A DNA stretch of 64,000 nt from Ohtaekwangia sp. (lineage in GTDB: Bacteria > Bacteroidota > Bacteroidia > Cytophagales > Cyclobacteriaceae): the NCBI GenBank assembly GCA_021155195.1, contig JAJNPV010000050.1:496001-560000 (forward strand). The letters are read 5' to 3'. Positions 25,935 through 34,749 of the stretch are shown here, piece after piece. Position 1 is the stretch's first letter. Each line of letters starts with the position of its first letter. A program made the position numbers and the translations under genes. The notes beneath the pieces are model-generated. The model worked only from the letters and a program-made list of their open reading frames with translations. It searched no databases and was not told the DNA's origin.

Positions 25935-25963
25935 TGTCAATTGTATTTTGTCAACTGTCAATT
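25932..25963 (-). repeat. Right copy of the 32-bp inverted repeat around the four-helix gene
   Basis: On the minus strand it starts AATTGACAGTTGACAA and ends CAATTGACAATG. The TGA in its first bases is the stop codon of the FadB-like gene, and its final ATG is the start codon of the four-helix gene. The repeat therefore fills the whole gap between them. Confidence 0.75.
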
Positions 25964-28357
25964 TCTAAGAGGCTTACCCCCCGTCAATATCGCCTGAATT
26001 CTTTCCAACGTTTTCTTCTCACCTGTGAGCGACAAAAATGCTTCGCGCTCAAGATTTAATAAGTATTGCTCACTTACTTCTTGTGGAGATGTTAAATCGC
26101 CTCCGCACATAATGTTGGCAATCCATCTGGCTACTTTCGCATCGTGCTCGCTGATGTAGCGCCCCATCAACATGCCTTGTAATCCCGCAAGGAATAATGC
26201 CTGCCCACTGCGACCCTGAACTTTTATGTTTGTTGCCTGCTGTGGCATCGTGTATCCGGCTTCGACTAAATCAAGTACCGCCTGTTTTGCATCTGCAATC
26301 TGACGATCCTTATTCATAGACACGCGATCTACCTTTTTAAGAATGCCAAGTTCACGCGCTTCTTCAGCTGAGGTGGCAACTTTAGCTGTCGCGATAGTCA
26401 TGAATGCATTTTGAAGTGCGTTGAGTTCAACATCTCCATCCTGCAAAGCATCACTTACCCGTTTTGTAAATTCTTTGGTACCACCACCACCGGGAATCAG
26501 TCCAACCCCAACTTCCACCAATCCGATATAGGTTTCAGCAGCAGCTTGCGCAATATCTGCATGCAAGGTCATCTCACAACCACCACCCAGTGTTCTTCCC
26601 TGCGGAGCAACAACAACAGGAATAGAAGAGTAACGAATGCGCATAACTGAATTTTGAAAAGCCTTGATCATGAAATCAATCTCATCATAATCCTGTTCAA
26701 TGGCATACATGAACACCAACCCTAAATTCGCGCCAAGGGAAAAGTCGGCACCTTGATGACCAACCACCAATCCTTTGTATTCTTTTTCCGCCAGATCAAT
26801 AGATTTGTTTAAACCTTCAATCACGCTGCTTCCAAGTGTGTAGCTCTTCGAACTCCAACTGAAGTCGATAACGCCATCTCCAATGTCGGTGATTTTTGAA
26901 TCTGCATTTTTCCAAACCACATTTTCACTTTTGCTTTCAAGAATGATAAAGCTTTCGCGACCTGGAATTGACTTATAGGTTTTTGTTGGAATGTCGTAAT
27001 ACTTTTTAATCCCACCTTCTGTTTTATAAAAAGATTTGTTGCCGGCCCCTAACATGTCATACACCCATTGATTGGGTTTATACCCAGCAGCCTCCATTAA
27101 GGGAATGCTTTTTTCCACTCCTACTGCATCCCAGGTTTCGTAGGGACCCAGATCCCAACCAAAGCCACCGCTCACTGCATCATCGATGCGGAAAAGTTCA
27201 TCACTGATTTCAGGAATGCGATTGCTTACATACTTAAACAAATCGAAAAACATATCGCGATAAAAATCTCCAGCCTTGTCTTTACCGGCTAATAAAACTT
27301 CAAATCGATCTTTCAGGTTATCGATTGTCTTGGTGGTTTCCAGCGTGGCAAACTTTGCTTTTGCTTTAGGCTGATATTCTAAAGTTTTAAGATCAAGCGT
27401 AAGAATTTCAGTTTCGCCTTTGGCATTTTTGGTTTTCTTATAAAAACCCTGACCGGTTTTATCGCCCAACCATTTATTCTGTTCGAGTTTACTTACTGCA
27501 TCGGGTAACTTAAACATCTCGCGGCCCTCGTCATTGGGTAAACCTGCATGCAAGTTGTTAGCTACTTTTACAAGCGTATCGAGCCCCACCACATCAGAAG
27601 TTCTGAATGTTGCCGACTTTGGCCTGCCGATAACCGGGCCGGTAAGCTTGTCGATCTCATCTACATTAAGATCATACTTGCGCATGGAGTCAATAACTTT
27701 TAACAACCCCCAAACCCCAACGCGGTTTCCAATAAAGGCTGGCGTGTCTTTACAAAGCACCGTTGTCTTTCCTAAGAAAAGATCACCATAGTGCATTAAG
27801 AATTTGGTAACAGCGGGATCGGTCTTGGCTGTTGGAATGATCTCTAATAATTTGAGATAGCGTGGAGGATTAAAGAAGTGAGTACCGGCAAAATGCTTTT
27901 GAAAATCTTCGCTTCGGCCTTCGGCCATTAAGTGAATGGGGATACCCGAAGTGTTTGAAGTAATGAGTGTGCCTGGCGTTCTATACTTTTCTACGTCTTC
28001 ATAGACTTTCTTTTTAATGTCCAGATTCTCAACCACCACCTCAATCGTCCAGTCGTAGTTCTTGATTTTAGGCATGTCGTCCGTAAAATTTCCAAGCGTA
28101 ACACGCGATGCAAATTTTTTACTAAACAATGAAGCCGGATTTGCTTTTAATGTAGCTTCAAACGCACCGTTTACAATTCTGTTTTTAACAGCGGGGTGAT
28201 CAAGCGTTAACCCTTTTTTCTTTTCGTCATCATTAAGTTCTCTTGGGGCAATGTCGAGCAGCAGCACCTCCGCACCAATGTTGGCGAAGTGACATGCAAT
28301 GCGGGAACCCATAATTCCAGACCCTAATACGGCAACTTTGCGGATTGATCTATTCAT
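25958..28357 (-). CDS. Bifunctional 3-hydroxyacyl-CoA dehydrogenase / enoyl-CoA hydratase
   Basis: A 799-residue FadB-like fusion. The order is dehydrogenase first, hydratase last, the reverse of E. coli FadB. NAD-binding GSGIMG is at about 11-16 and the catalytic His motif HFFNPPRYLKLLEI at about 155. In the C-terminal crotonase domain, the oxyanion segment GGGCEMTLHADI and GLVEVGVGLIPGGGGT each carry a conserved Glu. I chose ATG at 28357, which leaves a 4-base gap after the MarR gene. It catalyses beta-oxidation steps two and three. Confidence 0.94.
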   Translation of the reverse strand: MNRSIRKVAVLGSGIMGSRIACHFANIGAEVLLLDIAPRELNDDEKKKGLTLDHPAVKNRIVNGAFEATLKANPASLFSKKFASRVTLGNFTDDMPKIKNYDWTIEVVVENLDIKKKVYEDVEKYRTPGTLITSNTSGIPIHLMAEGRSEDFQKHFAGTHFFNPPRYLKLLEIIPTAKTDPAVTKFLMHYGDLFLGKTTVLCKDTPAFIGNRVGVWGLLKVIDSMRKYDLNVDEIDKLTGPVIGRPKSATFRTSDVVGLDTLVKVANNLHAGLPNDEGREMFKLPDAVSKLEQNKWLGDKTGQGFYKKTKNAKGETEILTLDLKTLEYQPKAKAKFATLETTKTIDNLKDRFEVLLAGKDKAGDFYRDMFFDLFKYVSNRIPEISDELFRIDDAVSGGFGWDLGPYETWDAVGVEKSIPLMEAAGYKPNQWVYDMLGAGNKSFYKTEGGIKKYYDIPTKTYKSIPGRESFIILESKSENVVWKNADSKITDIGDGVIDFSWSSKSYTLGSSVIEGLNKSIDLAEKEYKGLVVGHQGADFSLGANLGLVFMYAIEQDYDEIDFMIKAFQNSVMRIRYSSIPVVVAPQGRTLGGGCEMTLHADIAQAAAETYIGLVEVGVGLIPGGGGTKEFTKRVSDALQDGDVELNALQNAFMTIATAKVATSAEEARELGILKKVDRVSMNKDRQIADAKQAVLDLVEAGYTMPQQATNIKVQGRSGQALFLAGLQGMLMGRYISEHDAKVARWIANIMCGGDLTSPQEVSEQYLLNLEREAFLSLTGEKKTLERIQAILTGGKPLRN

Positions 28358-28361
28358 AGTA

Positions 28362-28811
28362 TTAACTGTTCGCGGTTTCGTAAATATTATTTCTCTCAAT
28401 CATTTTATTAATCTCCTGAAGTACTTCAAAAAACACATCTAATTTCTTATTCGGAATTTCCTCGCGCACCACTTCATTAAAGCGAAGCACAGTTTCGCGC
28501 GACTTCTCCTTATTAAGCTTACCTGCCTTTGTTAGATATATGCGCACAGATCGTTTGTCAACTTTGTCTGCTTGGCGATAAATCAATCCCTTTTCCTCCA
28601 TGGAACTAAGAAGACGCGTAACGCTTCGTGCTTCCAAGCCCATCATCGGTCCAATCTTCGTAGCGGGCGTTCCTTCCTCCGAATGAATATTTAAAAGAGC
28701 AAAGCCAATCGACATGGTACCATTATATTTTAAAGCCTGCTGATTATACATGCGTGCGATCCCGTGCCAGGCAGTTTTAATATTGTAATCTATTGTTTCT
28801 TCTTTTTTCAT
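28362..28811 (-). CDS. MarR-family transcriptional regulator of the fad operon
   Basis: A 149-residue winged-helix protein starting MKKEETIDYN. The DNA-binding region is at about 55-100, with GLEARSVTRLLSSMEEKGLIYR as recognition helix and DKRSVRIYLT in the wing. An upstream in-frame start (28853) is possible but ATG at 28811 fits the family better. As the first gene of the beta-oxidation operon it is the likely regulator, perhaps sensing acyl-CoA. It is divergent from 28913. Confidence 0.88.
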   Translation of the reverse strand: MKKEETIDYNIKTAWHGIARMYNQQALKYNGTMSIGFALLNIHSEEGTPATKIGPMMGLEARSVTRLLSSMEEKGLIYRQADKVDKRSVRIYLTKAGKLNKEKSRETVLRFNEVVREEIPNKKLDVFFEVLQEINKMIERNNIYETANS

Positions 28812-28912
28812 TCGTTGCAAACGATGTCGAAGATATAAAAATATATTCTGCATGCATACTATACTTCCTTTTTTCTTTGTAAAAAACTATTTTCGGTGAA
28901 ACCAATTAAATT

Positions 28913-30763
28913 GTGTGTAGGGCTATATTAACCGGCTTCTTATTTCTCATATTCGTTGAGTTTGCTTTTTCTCAGAAACTAGTTTCGGAGGATGTTACAA
29001 TCGAGTCCTTAAAGATGAAAAGCCACTCGATTGATTCTACTGCAGACGCTATTATTCTTTTTGATCGAGCAGAAGTGGAGGTTGACCCAAAATATTTATC
29101 CGCTGGAGTTGTGCGCAGAAGGCACATTAGAATCAAGATATTTAAAAAATCAGCGTTCAGTGAATGGGGAGATTTGAAGCTTCAAATTGAAAAAGGTGGA
29201 TTGTCAAAGGTAAGAGCGGCTACTTTTAATTTGGAAAATGACATAATTGTCAAATCCGAATTATCAAAAAACTCGATTTACAAGACGAATTTAACAAAGA
29301 ATGTCCAACAAGTTGGATTTGCATTTCCCAACGTGAAAGAAGGCTCTATTATTGATTTGATGTATACAGAAACCATTTTATATATCTATTTTCCGACTTG
29401 GCAATTCCAATATTCAATTCCCAATTTATCAAGCGAATACATGTTGATAACAGATAGGACAAACTATCAGCACTATTTGCGTGGAACATTAAAACTTCAA
29501 AAGCATGAAATACTATATGAAGGGAAACGGCAGCGATGGTCGATGGAGAATATCCCCGCTTTTAAGCCAGAACCCCTTATGCCAAACAAAAATGTGTATC
29601 AGGCATCTTTGCTCTTTTCTTCAAAAGGCTGGCTTAACATCCATTTAGATCTGATTAATAATTACTCTTTTTACGGATTAGTGGTTGGAAACGATTTTTT
29701 GAAGCCAATAGTAGAAGATATGATTGACAGTGTGCAAAGTGAAAAGCAGAAATTAAAAATGATTTCAAACTTTATTAAAAGAAACGTTGACTGGAATGGG
29801 ATAAATGATTTTCTAGGAGATCCTCCTAAGAAGATTTTGGAACTTAAGACAGGAACTTCTGGTGACATCAATTTACTTTTCGCTTCCATGTTGGCAAAGG
29901 CTGGGTTTGATGTTACACTGGTTTTACTAAGTACACGAGATAACGGATTTGTTATAGATAATTTTCCTTCAGCCAATCAATTTAATTATGTGATCTGTCT
30001 TGTTAATGTTGATGGACAAGAAATATTATTAGATGCAACAGATGGTATGCTTCCTTACGATTTGCTTCCTGAGAAGTGCTTTAATCACAAGGGACTTTAT
30101 GTTTCTCCCTCAGGATACGGTTGGATTGGTATAGAACCTATTGCTAAAGATAGGACTGCAATTACAGCAAATCTGGTGCTTGATGAAAGTGGAAATCTAA
30201 CTGGGCACGTAAAACTAACGCTTGGAGGTTATAGGGCGCACTCAATTAGAAAGGAACGGATAAGCGAAAATCCTTTAGAGTATTTTGAAAAGCAAGAGTT
30301 GAGTATTTCTAATATTAAATTGGAATCTCTTCTAGATATAGAGAAACCAGTAATTGCTGAGGGTGAGTTGACTGTAAATAATTCAGCTACTATAGTGAGT
30401 AATAGTATTTTCATTAATCCAAATATTTTTATAAGCGAAAAATTTAATCCATTTGTTGCAGAAACGAGAGTATTTCCTGTCGACTTTGGAAACCTTACTG
30501 AAAGGATTATTATTCTATCAATCGAATATCCTGAAAATTATATAATTGATGAACTTCCGCAAAATAAGATCATCTCACTCCCTTTAAATTCTGCAAAAGC
30601 AGTATTTAATTATTCTCAAAATAGTAATCGAATTACAATAACAACCCATTTCCAAATAAACAAAACGTTATTTATGCAGGAAGAATATCCAGCACTTAGA
30701 GAATTTTATTCTCGCTTAATAGCGAAGGAATCAGAATCAATAGTCCTTAAGAAGAGATTATAG
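28913..30763 (+). CDS. DUF3857 / transglutaminase-like protein lacking the catalytic Cys
   Basis: A 616-residue secreted protein: signal peptide (about 1-20), DUF3857 domain (about 50-215), then a transglutaminase-like core (about 270-375). In the core, the usual Cys position reads GTSGDINLLFASML, so Ser replaces Cys, and the His position is NQFNYVI with Asn/Tyr, though LLDATDG keeps the Asp. Catalysis is therefore unlikely. Bacteroidota carry many such proteins, with unknown roles. A GTG start at 28913 follows an in-frame stop at 28907 and is the only reasonable start. Confidence 0.8.
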   Translation: MCRAILTGFLFLIFVEFAFSQKLVSEDVTIESLKMKSHSIDSTADAIILFDRAEVEVDPKYLSAGVVRRRHIRIKIFKKSAFSEWGDLKLQIEKGGLSKVRAATFNLENDIIVKSELSKNSIYKTNLTKNVQQVGFAFPNVKEGSIIDLMYTETILYIYFPTWQFQYSIPNLSSEYMLITDRTNYQHYLRGTLKLQKHEILYEGKRQRWSMENIPAFKPEPLMPNKNVYQASLLFSSKGWLNIHLDLINNYSFYGLVVGNDFLKPIVEDMIDSVQSEKQKLKMISNFIKRNVDWNGINDFLGDPPKKILELKTGTSGDINLLFASMLAKAGFDVTLVLLSTRDNGFVIDNFPSANQFNYVICLVNVDGQEILLDATDGMLPYDLLPEKCFNHKGLYVSPSGYGWIGIEPIAKDRTAITANLVLDESGNLTGHVKLTLGGYRAHSIRKERISENPLEYFEKQELSISNIKLESLLDIEKPVIAEGELTVNNSATIVSNSIFINPNIFISEKFNPFVAETRVFPVDFGNLTERIIILSIEYPENYIIDELPQNKIISLPLNSAKAVFNYSQNSNRITITTHFQINKTLFMQEEYPALREFYSRLIAKESESIVLKKRL

Positions 30764-30768
30764 AAACT

Positions 30769-31602
30769 TTATAACTTTCTCACCTTATCCAAATAAAGCT
30801 TCGAAGCTTGTTCTACCCAACGATCGCGCTCTATGCGACCCGGGAAAAAAAGAATGGCTTCCGTCAATTTTTTGATGTAATCAGGGGTAAACTCGCTGAT
30901 TTGTCGGTAGCTATAAATGCCTTGCTGATTTAATTTTTTCTCAATGCCGGGTCCAATACCCTTTATTACTTTCAAATCGTCTTTTTCATCCTTACCAGTT
31001 TTAGCGGCAGGTAGTCGTTCACTGGTTGTGCTTTGTGATGTTGACTTTTGCACCACCAGTTCCTGATCGCTTTCAAGTTTCTGCTTGGCTAATTGAAGTT
31101 GACTAAACTCTTTTTTGCTTTGATCGAGCTTATTTTGAATGCTTTCTTTTTCGGATTGAAGCTTGAGGATTTCAGCATCAAGTGTCTCTTTTATTCTACT
31201 GAATTCATCCAGTTCGGCTTTTAAACGTTCGTTATCACGGGATACTGTTAGAAAATCCTCCCGAAAGGTTTCGCGCGCACGAGCTAATATCGTTTCCGAT
31301 TTTTGAATCTGCTCTTGCATAAGTTCCTGCGATGCAAGATGAGCTGAGCGGTCAGTCAATAAATTTTGAACTTCTGCTTTTTGTTTTGAAATGATCTGTT
31401 GCCTCAGGAACCAGGCCAATGCAAAGCCTATAAGTACAGAAATCAGGATCATCATCAGGATTTCTGTAATTGCCCAGGCTGATTCGTGCGGATTAATATT
31501 TTCAGTTTGGCTACTTAGCCCCTTTACCCAAAACAAATACCATTGTGCACAAAGCAGGCACCAGACAAAGAAAAAACCGATTATTATGTAAACTGACCGC
31601 AC
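30769..31602 (-). CDS. Membrane-anchored coiled-coil protein with C-terminal helix-hairpin-helix domain
   Basis: A 277-residue protein. It has two N-terminal transmembrane helices (about 5-25 and 45-66), a long coiled coil (about 70-195) and a C-terminal domain opening with DLKVIKGIGPGIEKKLNQQG, the helix-hairpin-helix motif often labelled flap-endonuclease-1-like H3TH. Such domains bind DNA or act as a compact dimerisation module; nuclease activity is not shown. It is convergent with the DUF3857 gene and lies close to the second PadR pair. A role in linking DNA to the membrane is speculative. Confidence 0.75.
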   Translation of the reverse strand: MRSVYIIIGFFFVWCLLCAQWYLFWVKGLSSQTENINPHESAWAITEILMMILISVLIGFALAWFLRQQIISKQKAEVQNLLTDRSAHLASQELMQEQIQKSETILARARETFREDFLTVSRDNERLKAELDEFSRIKETLDAEILKLQSEKESIQNKLDQSKKEFSQLQLAKQKLESDQELVVQKSTSQSTTSERLPAAKTGKDEKDDLKVIKGIGPGIEKKLNQQGIYSYRQISEFTPDYIKKLTEAILFFPGRIERDRWVEQASKLYLDKVRKL

Positions 31603-31681
31603 GATTTATAAAAGTTGATCTGTGAAATTAGCTAAAAAATTGTGAGATCATGCAACCCCCTGATGACAGGTGGCGTCTTAT

Positions 31682-31702
31682 ATACATAATTCACTTATGT
31701 AT
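31682..31702. promoter_or_regulatory. Palindromic PadR operator candidate
   Basis: ATACATAA-TTCAC-TTATGTAT, perfect 8-bp arms with a 5-base spacer, ending 6 bases before the padR start at 31709. PadR proteins commonly bind ATGT/ACAT-type inverted repeats in their own promoters. Confidence 0.6.
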
Positions 31703-31708
31703 TAGTCT

Positions 31709-32044
31709 ATGATGCATTCTCCCGAACTGTTAAAGGGTACACTACAAACCATTCTTCTAAAGGTTTTGAAAGATAATGGACGAATGTATGGCTATGAAAT
31801 AACCCAACGGGTTAAAGAATTATCCGATGAGCGGATTCTCCTCACCGAAGGAGCTCTTTATCCAACTCTTCACAAATTAGAAGCCGAGGGAATGCTAAAA
31901 ACGGAAGTGGTAACAATCGGTAAACGCGTAAGAAAATACTATTCGCTTACCGCGGAAGGTAAATCCTTAGTAAAGGAGCGTGTTAATGAATTGGTAGATT
32001 TTATTAAAACCATGTCGAGTGTGTTGAAAGTCGAGTTTGCCTGA
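31709..32044 (+). CDS. PadR-family transcriptional regulator (second pair)
   Basis: A 111-residue PadR protein with the canonical TEGALYPTLHKLEAEGMLKT recognition segment at about 46-66 and wing GKRVRKYYSLT. ATG codons at 31709 and 31712 are equivalent. The stop overlaps the start of the FtsX permease (TGATG), so the pair is coupled. The upstream perfect palindrome suggests autoregulation. Confidence 0.92.
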   Translation: MMHSPELLKGTLQTILLKVLKDNGRMYGYEITQRVKELSDERILLTEGALYPTLHKLEAEGMLKTEVVTIGKRVRKYYSLTAEGKSLVKERVNELVDFIKTMSSVLKVEFA

Positions 32045-34746
32045 TGAATTTACTCACGAGCGAACATATTGAATACATCATCAAAGACTTGAATTATAGG
32101 GGCATCGTTGCTGAGGGGATTCAAGATGAATTGATTGACCACATTTGTTCTTCAGTAGAAGCCCAGATGACAGGCGGAAAGAAATTTATTGATGCCTATC
32201 ACCTTACATTAAAATCGTTTGGACACACGGCTGGTTTACGCAACACTCAAAAGAAAGTAATCCAATCAGAAAATATAAAGCCTATAAATATGCTTAAGAA
32301 TTATTTCACGATCGCACTTCGCAATTTGCGCAAGCACAGTTTTTACACATTCATTAATGTTGCAGGCCTTTCCGTGGGGCTGGCAATTTGTTTCATCATT
32401 CTACTATTTGTGATCAATGAAATAAGTTATGATAAACATTTTGAAAATGGCGATCGCATTTATCGAATAAAAAGTGAAATCAAGTTTGGCGGCAATCACT
32501 ATAACATGCTGTATGCACCACCTGTTCTCGCAAGTACCCTGGTTGCCGAGTATCCCGAAGTGGAAGCTGCAGTTCGCTTTCGCCAACGAGGTTCCTATCT
32601 GGTTAAGCGTACCATCGACAATATAAAGGAAGACCATGTTATCTGGACTGATAAGGATTTCTTTAAAGTGTTTTCAATACCCGTGATTGCGGGCAATTCA
32701 GAAACCGCACTAGCCGAACCCAACACCATCGCGATCAGCGAAAAGATAGCTGATAAATATTTTCCAGGTGAAAATGCCTTGGGGCAAACCCTTATTCTGG
32801 ATAATGACATGAATATGAAGATTACGGCTATTTATAAAACGTTGCCGCAAAACACGCATTTTCATTTTGATATCCTCATTTCGCTGGAAGGTTTGGACGA
32901 AGCAAAAAGACCAGTGTGGTATAGTAATAATTTTCAAACGTATCTTTTGTTAACACCCGGAGCCGATGCCATACAACTGGAAACCAAAATCAGAGATCTG
33001 GTAACTAAACACGTTATGCCCCAATTGGCGGAAGTCCTGGGTGGTGAGTTTACTGTAGAAAAGTTTATTGCAGCTGGAAACAAAATGGAGTACACACTGC
33101 AGCCTCTGTCAGATGTTCATTTGCGAAGTTCGCTGCAAGGTGAATTTGAACCCGGGTTTGACATAGCCTACATCTATCTTTTTGTGGCAGTGGCGTTTTT
33201 CATTCTCGTGATTGCATGCATCAACTTTATGAATCTTTCAACAGCACGCTCCGCCAATCGCGCAAAGGAAGTGGGAATACGAAAAGTTATGGGTTCATTT
33301 CGCTCGCACTTAATGCGTCAGTTTTTAACTGAATCTGTTCTATTAACTTTTGCATCTATTGTACTGGCCGTTGGCATTGCCTATTTGCTACTTCCGTTTT
33401 TTAATCAGCTTTCTTTAAGAACGCTTTCCATTCCGTTTGGTCAACCCATGCTTTACGCGATTATTATAACCGCAGCACTGGTAGTTGGATTGCTGGCCGG
33501 AATATACCCGTCTTTTTTTCTCTCGGCATTTAAGCCGGTTAACGTACTGAAAGGAAATGTTTCATTGGGCATGAAGAGTGGTTTTATAAGAAGTGCGCTG
33601 GTAGTTTTTCAATTTACTATCTCCATTTCCCTTGTTATTGGCACACTGGCTGTAAACCGACAACTGAACTATATCCAAAACAAAAAGCTTGGTTTTAATA
33701 AAGATCAGGTAATTGTAATTGAAGACGCTTATGCACTGGGCACAAGCCGGGTGCCTTTTAAAGATGAAATTATGCGCAGTGGCAAAATGGAAAACGCAAC
33801 CATGACAGGCTTCTTGCCCGTGAGTGGTACATGGCGTAGCGACAACCCATGGTGGGTGGAAGGTCGTGACCCATCCGTACAGGAAAACATGGTGAGCATT
33901 CAAAACTGGCGTATTGATTATGATTATATCAAAACAATGGGAATGAACATTAAGGAAGGCCGAGATTTTTCCAGAGACTTTCCTTCGGATTCATCGGCAG
34001 TTATCATCAATGAGGCGGCAGTAAAGTCTTTTAATTTTGATGGTGAACCTGTTGGTAGTAAAATTCAAAGTTTTGGTAACGGTCCGGATGGCGGTCCGGA
34101 TAAGGATAATCCAATAAATTTAACCGTGGTTGGCATTGTTGAGAACTTTCACTTTGAATCGTTGAAACAAAATGTCTCACCATTGATGATGGAGCTTAGT
34201 AAGCGAGCCGAAGGCCCCATATCGTTTCGCTTTCAATCACAAAACGCCAAAGAAGTTATTCAACTGGTAGAAACCAAGTGGAAAGAGATGGCACCCGGTC
34301 AGCCGTTTACTTATTACTTTTTAGATCAACGATTTGGGACGATGTATGCATCGGAAACCCGGCTTGGCAAAATTTTTGGAATTTTTTCGATGATCGCGAT
34401 AGTAATAGCATGTCTTGGTTTGTTTGCTCTTACTTCTTTTACAGCTGAACAACGAATGAAAGAGATTGGAATTCGAAAAGTTTTGGGAGCAAGCATTAGT
34501 AGTATTGTTATACTGCTTTCTAAAGAATTGGGCAAACTTGTACTTATAGCATTTGTATTGGCTGCCCCACTCGCCTGGTATGGCATTGATTGGTGGCTGA
34601 AGGATTACACCTATAAAACTCAAGTCGGTGTGGGCTTATATCTTATCGCAGGCATCGCAGCCTTCTTTATAGCGTGGGCTACAATGAGTTTTCAATCGTT
34701 TAAAGCTGCCAGTAACGATCCGGTGAAATCATTGCGCAGTGAATAA
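32044..34746 (+). CDS. FtsX-like ABC permease with N-terminal prefix domain
   Basis: A 900-residue permease. A helical prefix domain (about 1-80; DELIDHICSSVEAQM) precedes MLKNYFTIALRNLRKHSFYTFIN at about 84, where the classical protein begins. Two MacB periplasmic domains and two FtsX modules follow, with KEVGIRKVMG (about 410) and KEIGIRKVLG (about 805). No ATPase gene is adjacent. It is a paralogue of the 17459, 37391 and 39849 products. Confidence 0.92.
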   Translation: MNLLTSEHIEYIIKDLNYRGIVAEGIQDELIDHICSSVEAQMTGGKKFIDAYHLTLKSFGHTAGLRNTQKKVIQSENIKPINMLKNYFTIALRNLRKHSFYTFINVAGLSVGLAICFIILLFVINEISYDKHFENGDRIYRIKSEIKFGGNHYNMLYAPPVLASTLVAEYPEVEAAVRFRQRGSYLVKRTIDNIKEDHVIWTDKDFFKVFSIPVIAGNSETALAEPNTIAISEKIADKYFPGENALGQTLILDNDMNMKITAIYKTLPQNTHFHFDILISLEGLDEAKRPVWYSNNFQTYLLLTPGADAIQLETKIRDLVTKHVMPQLAEVLGGEFTVEKFIAAGNKMEYTLQPLSDVHLRSSLQGEFEPGFDIAYIYLFVAVAFFILVIACINFMNLSTARSANRAKEVGIRKVMGSFRSHLMRQFLTESVLLTFASIVLAVGIAYLLLPFFNQLSLRTLSIPFGQPMLYAIIITAALVVGLLAGIYPSFFLSAFKPVNVLKGNVSLGMKSGFIRSALVVFQFTISISLVIGTLAVNRQLNYIQNKKLGFNKDQVIVIEDAYALGTSRVPFKDEIMRSGKMENATMTGFLPVSGTWRSDNPWWVEGRDPSVQENMVSIQNWRIDYDYIKTMGMNIKEGRDFSRDFPSDSSAVIINEAAVKSFNFDGEPVGSKIQSFGNGPDGGPDKDNPINLTVVGIVENFHFESLKQNVSPLMMELSKRAEGPISFRFQSQNAKEVIQLVETKWKEMAPGQPFTYYFLDQRFGTMYASETRLGKIFGIFSMIAIVIACLGLFALTSFTAEQRMKEIGIRKVLGASISSIVILLSKELGKLVLIAFVLAAPLAWYGIDWWLKDYTYKTQVGVGLYLIAGIAAFFIAWATMSFQSFKAASNDPVKSLRSE

Positions 34747-34749
34747 TGA

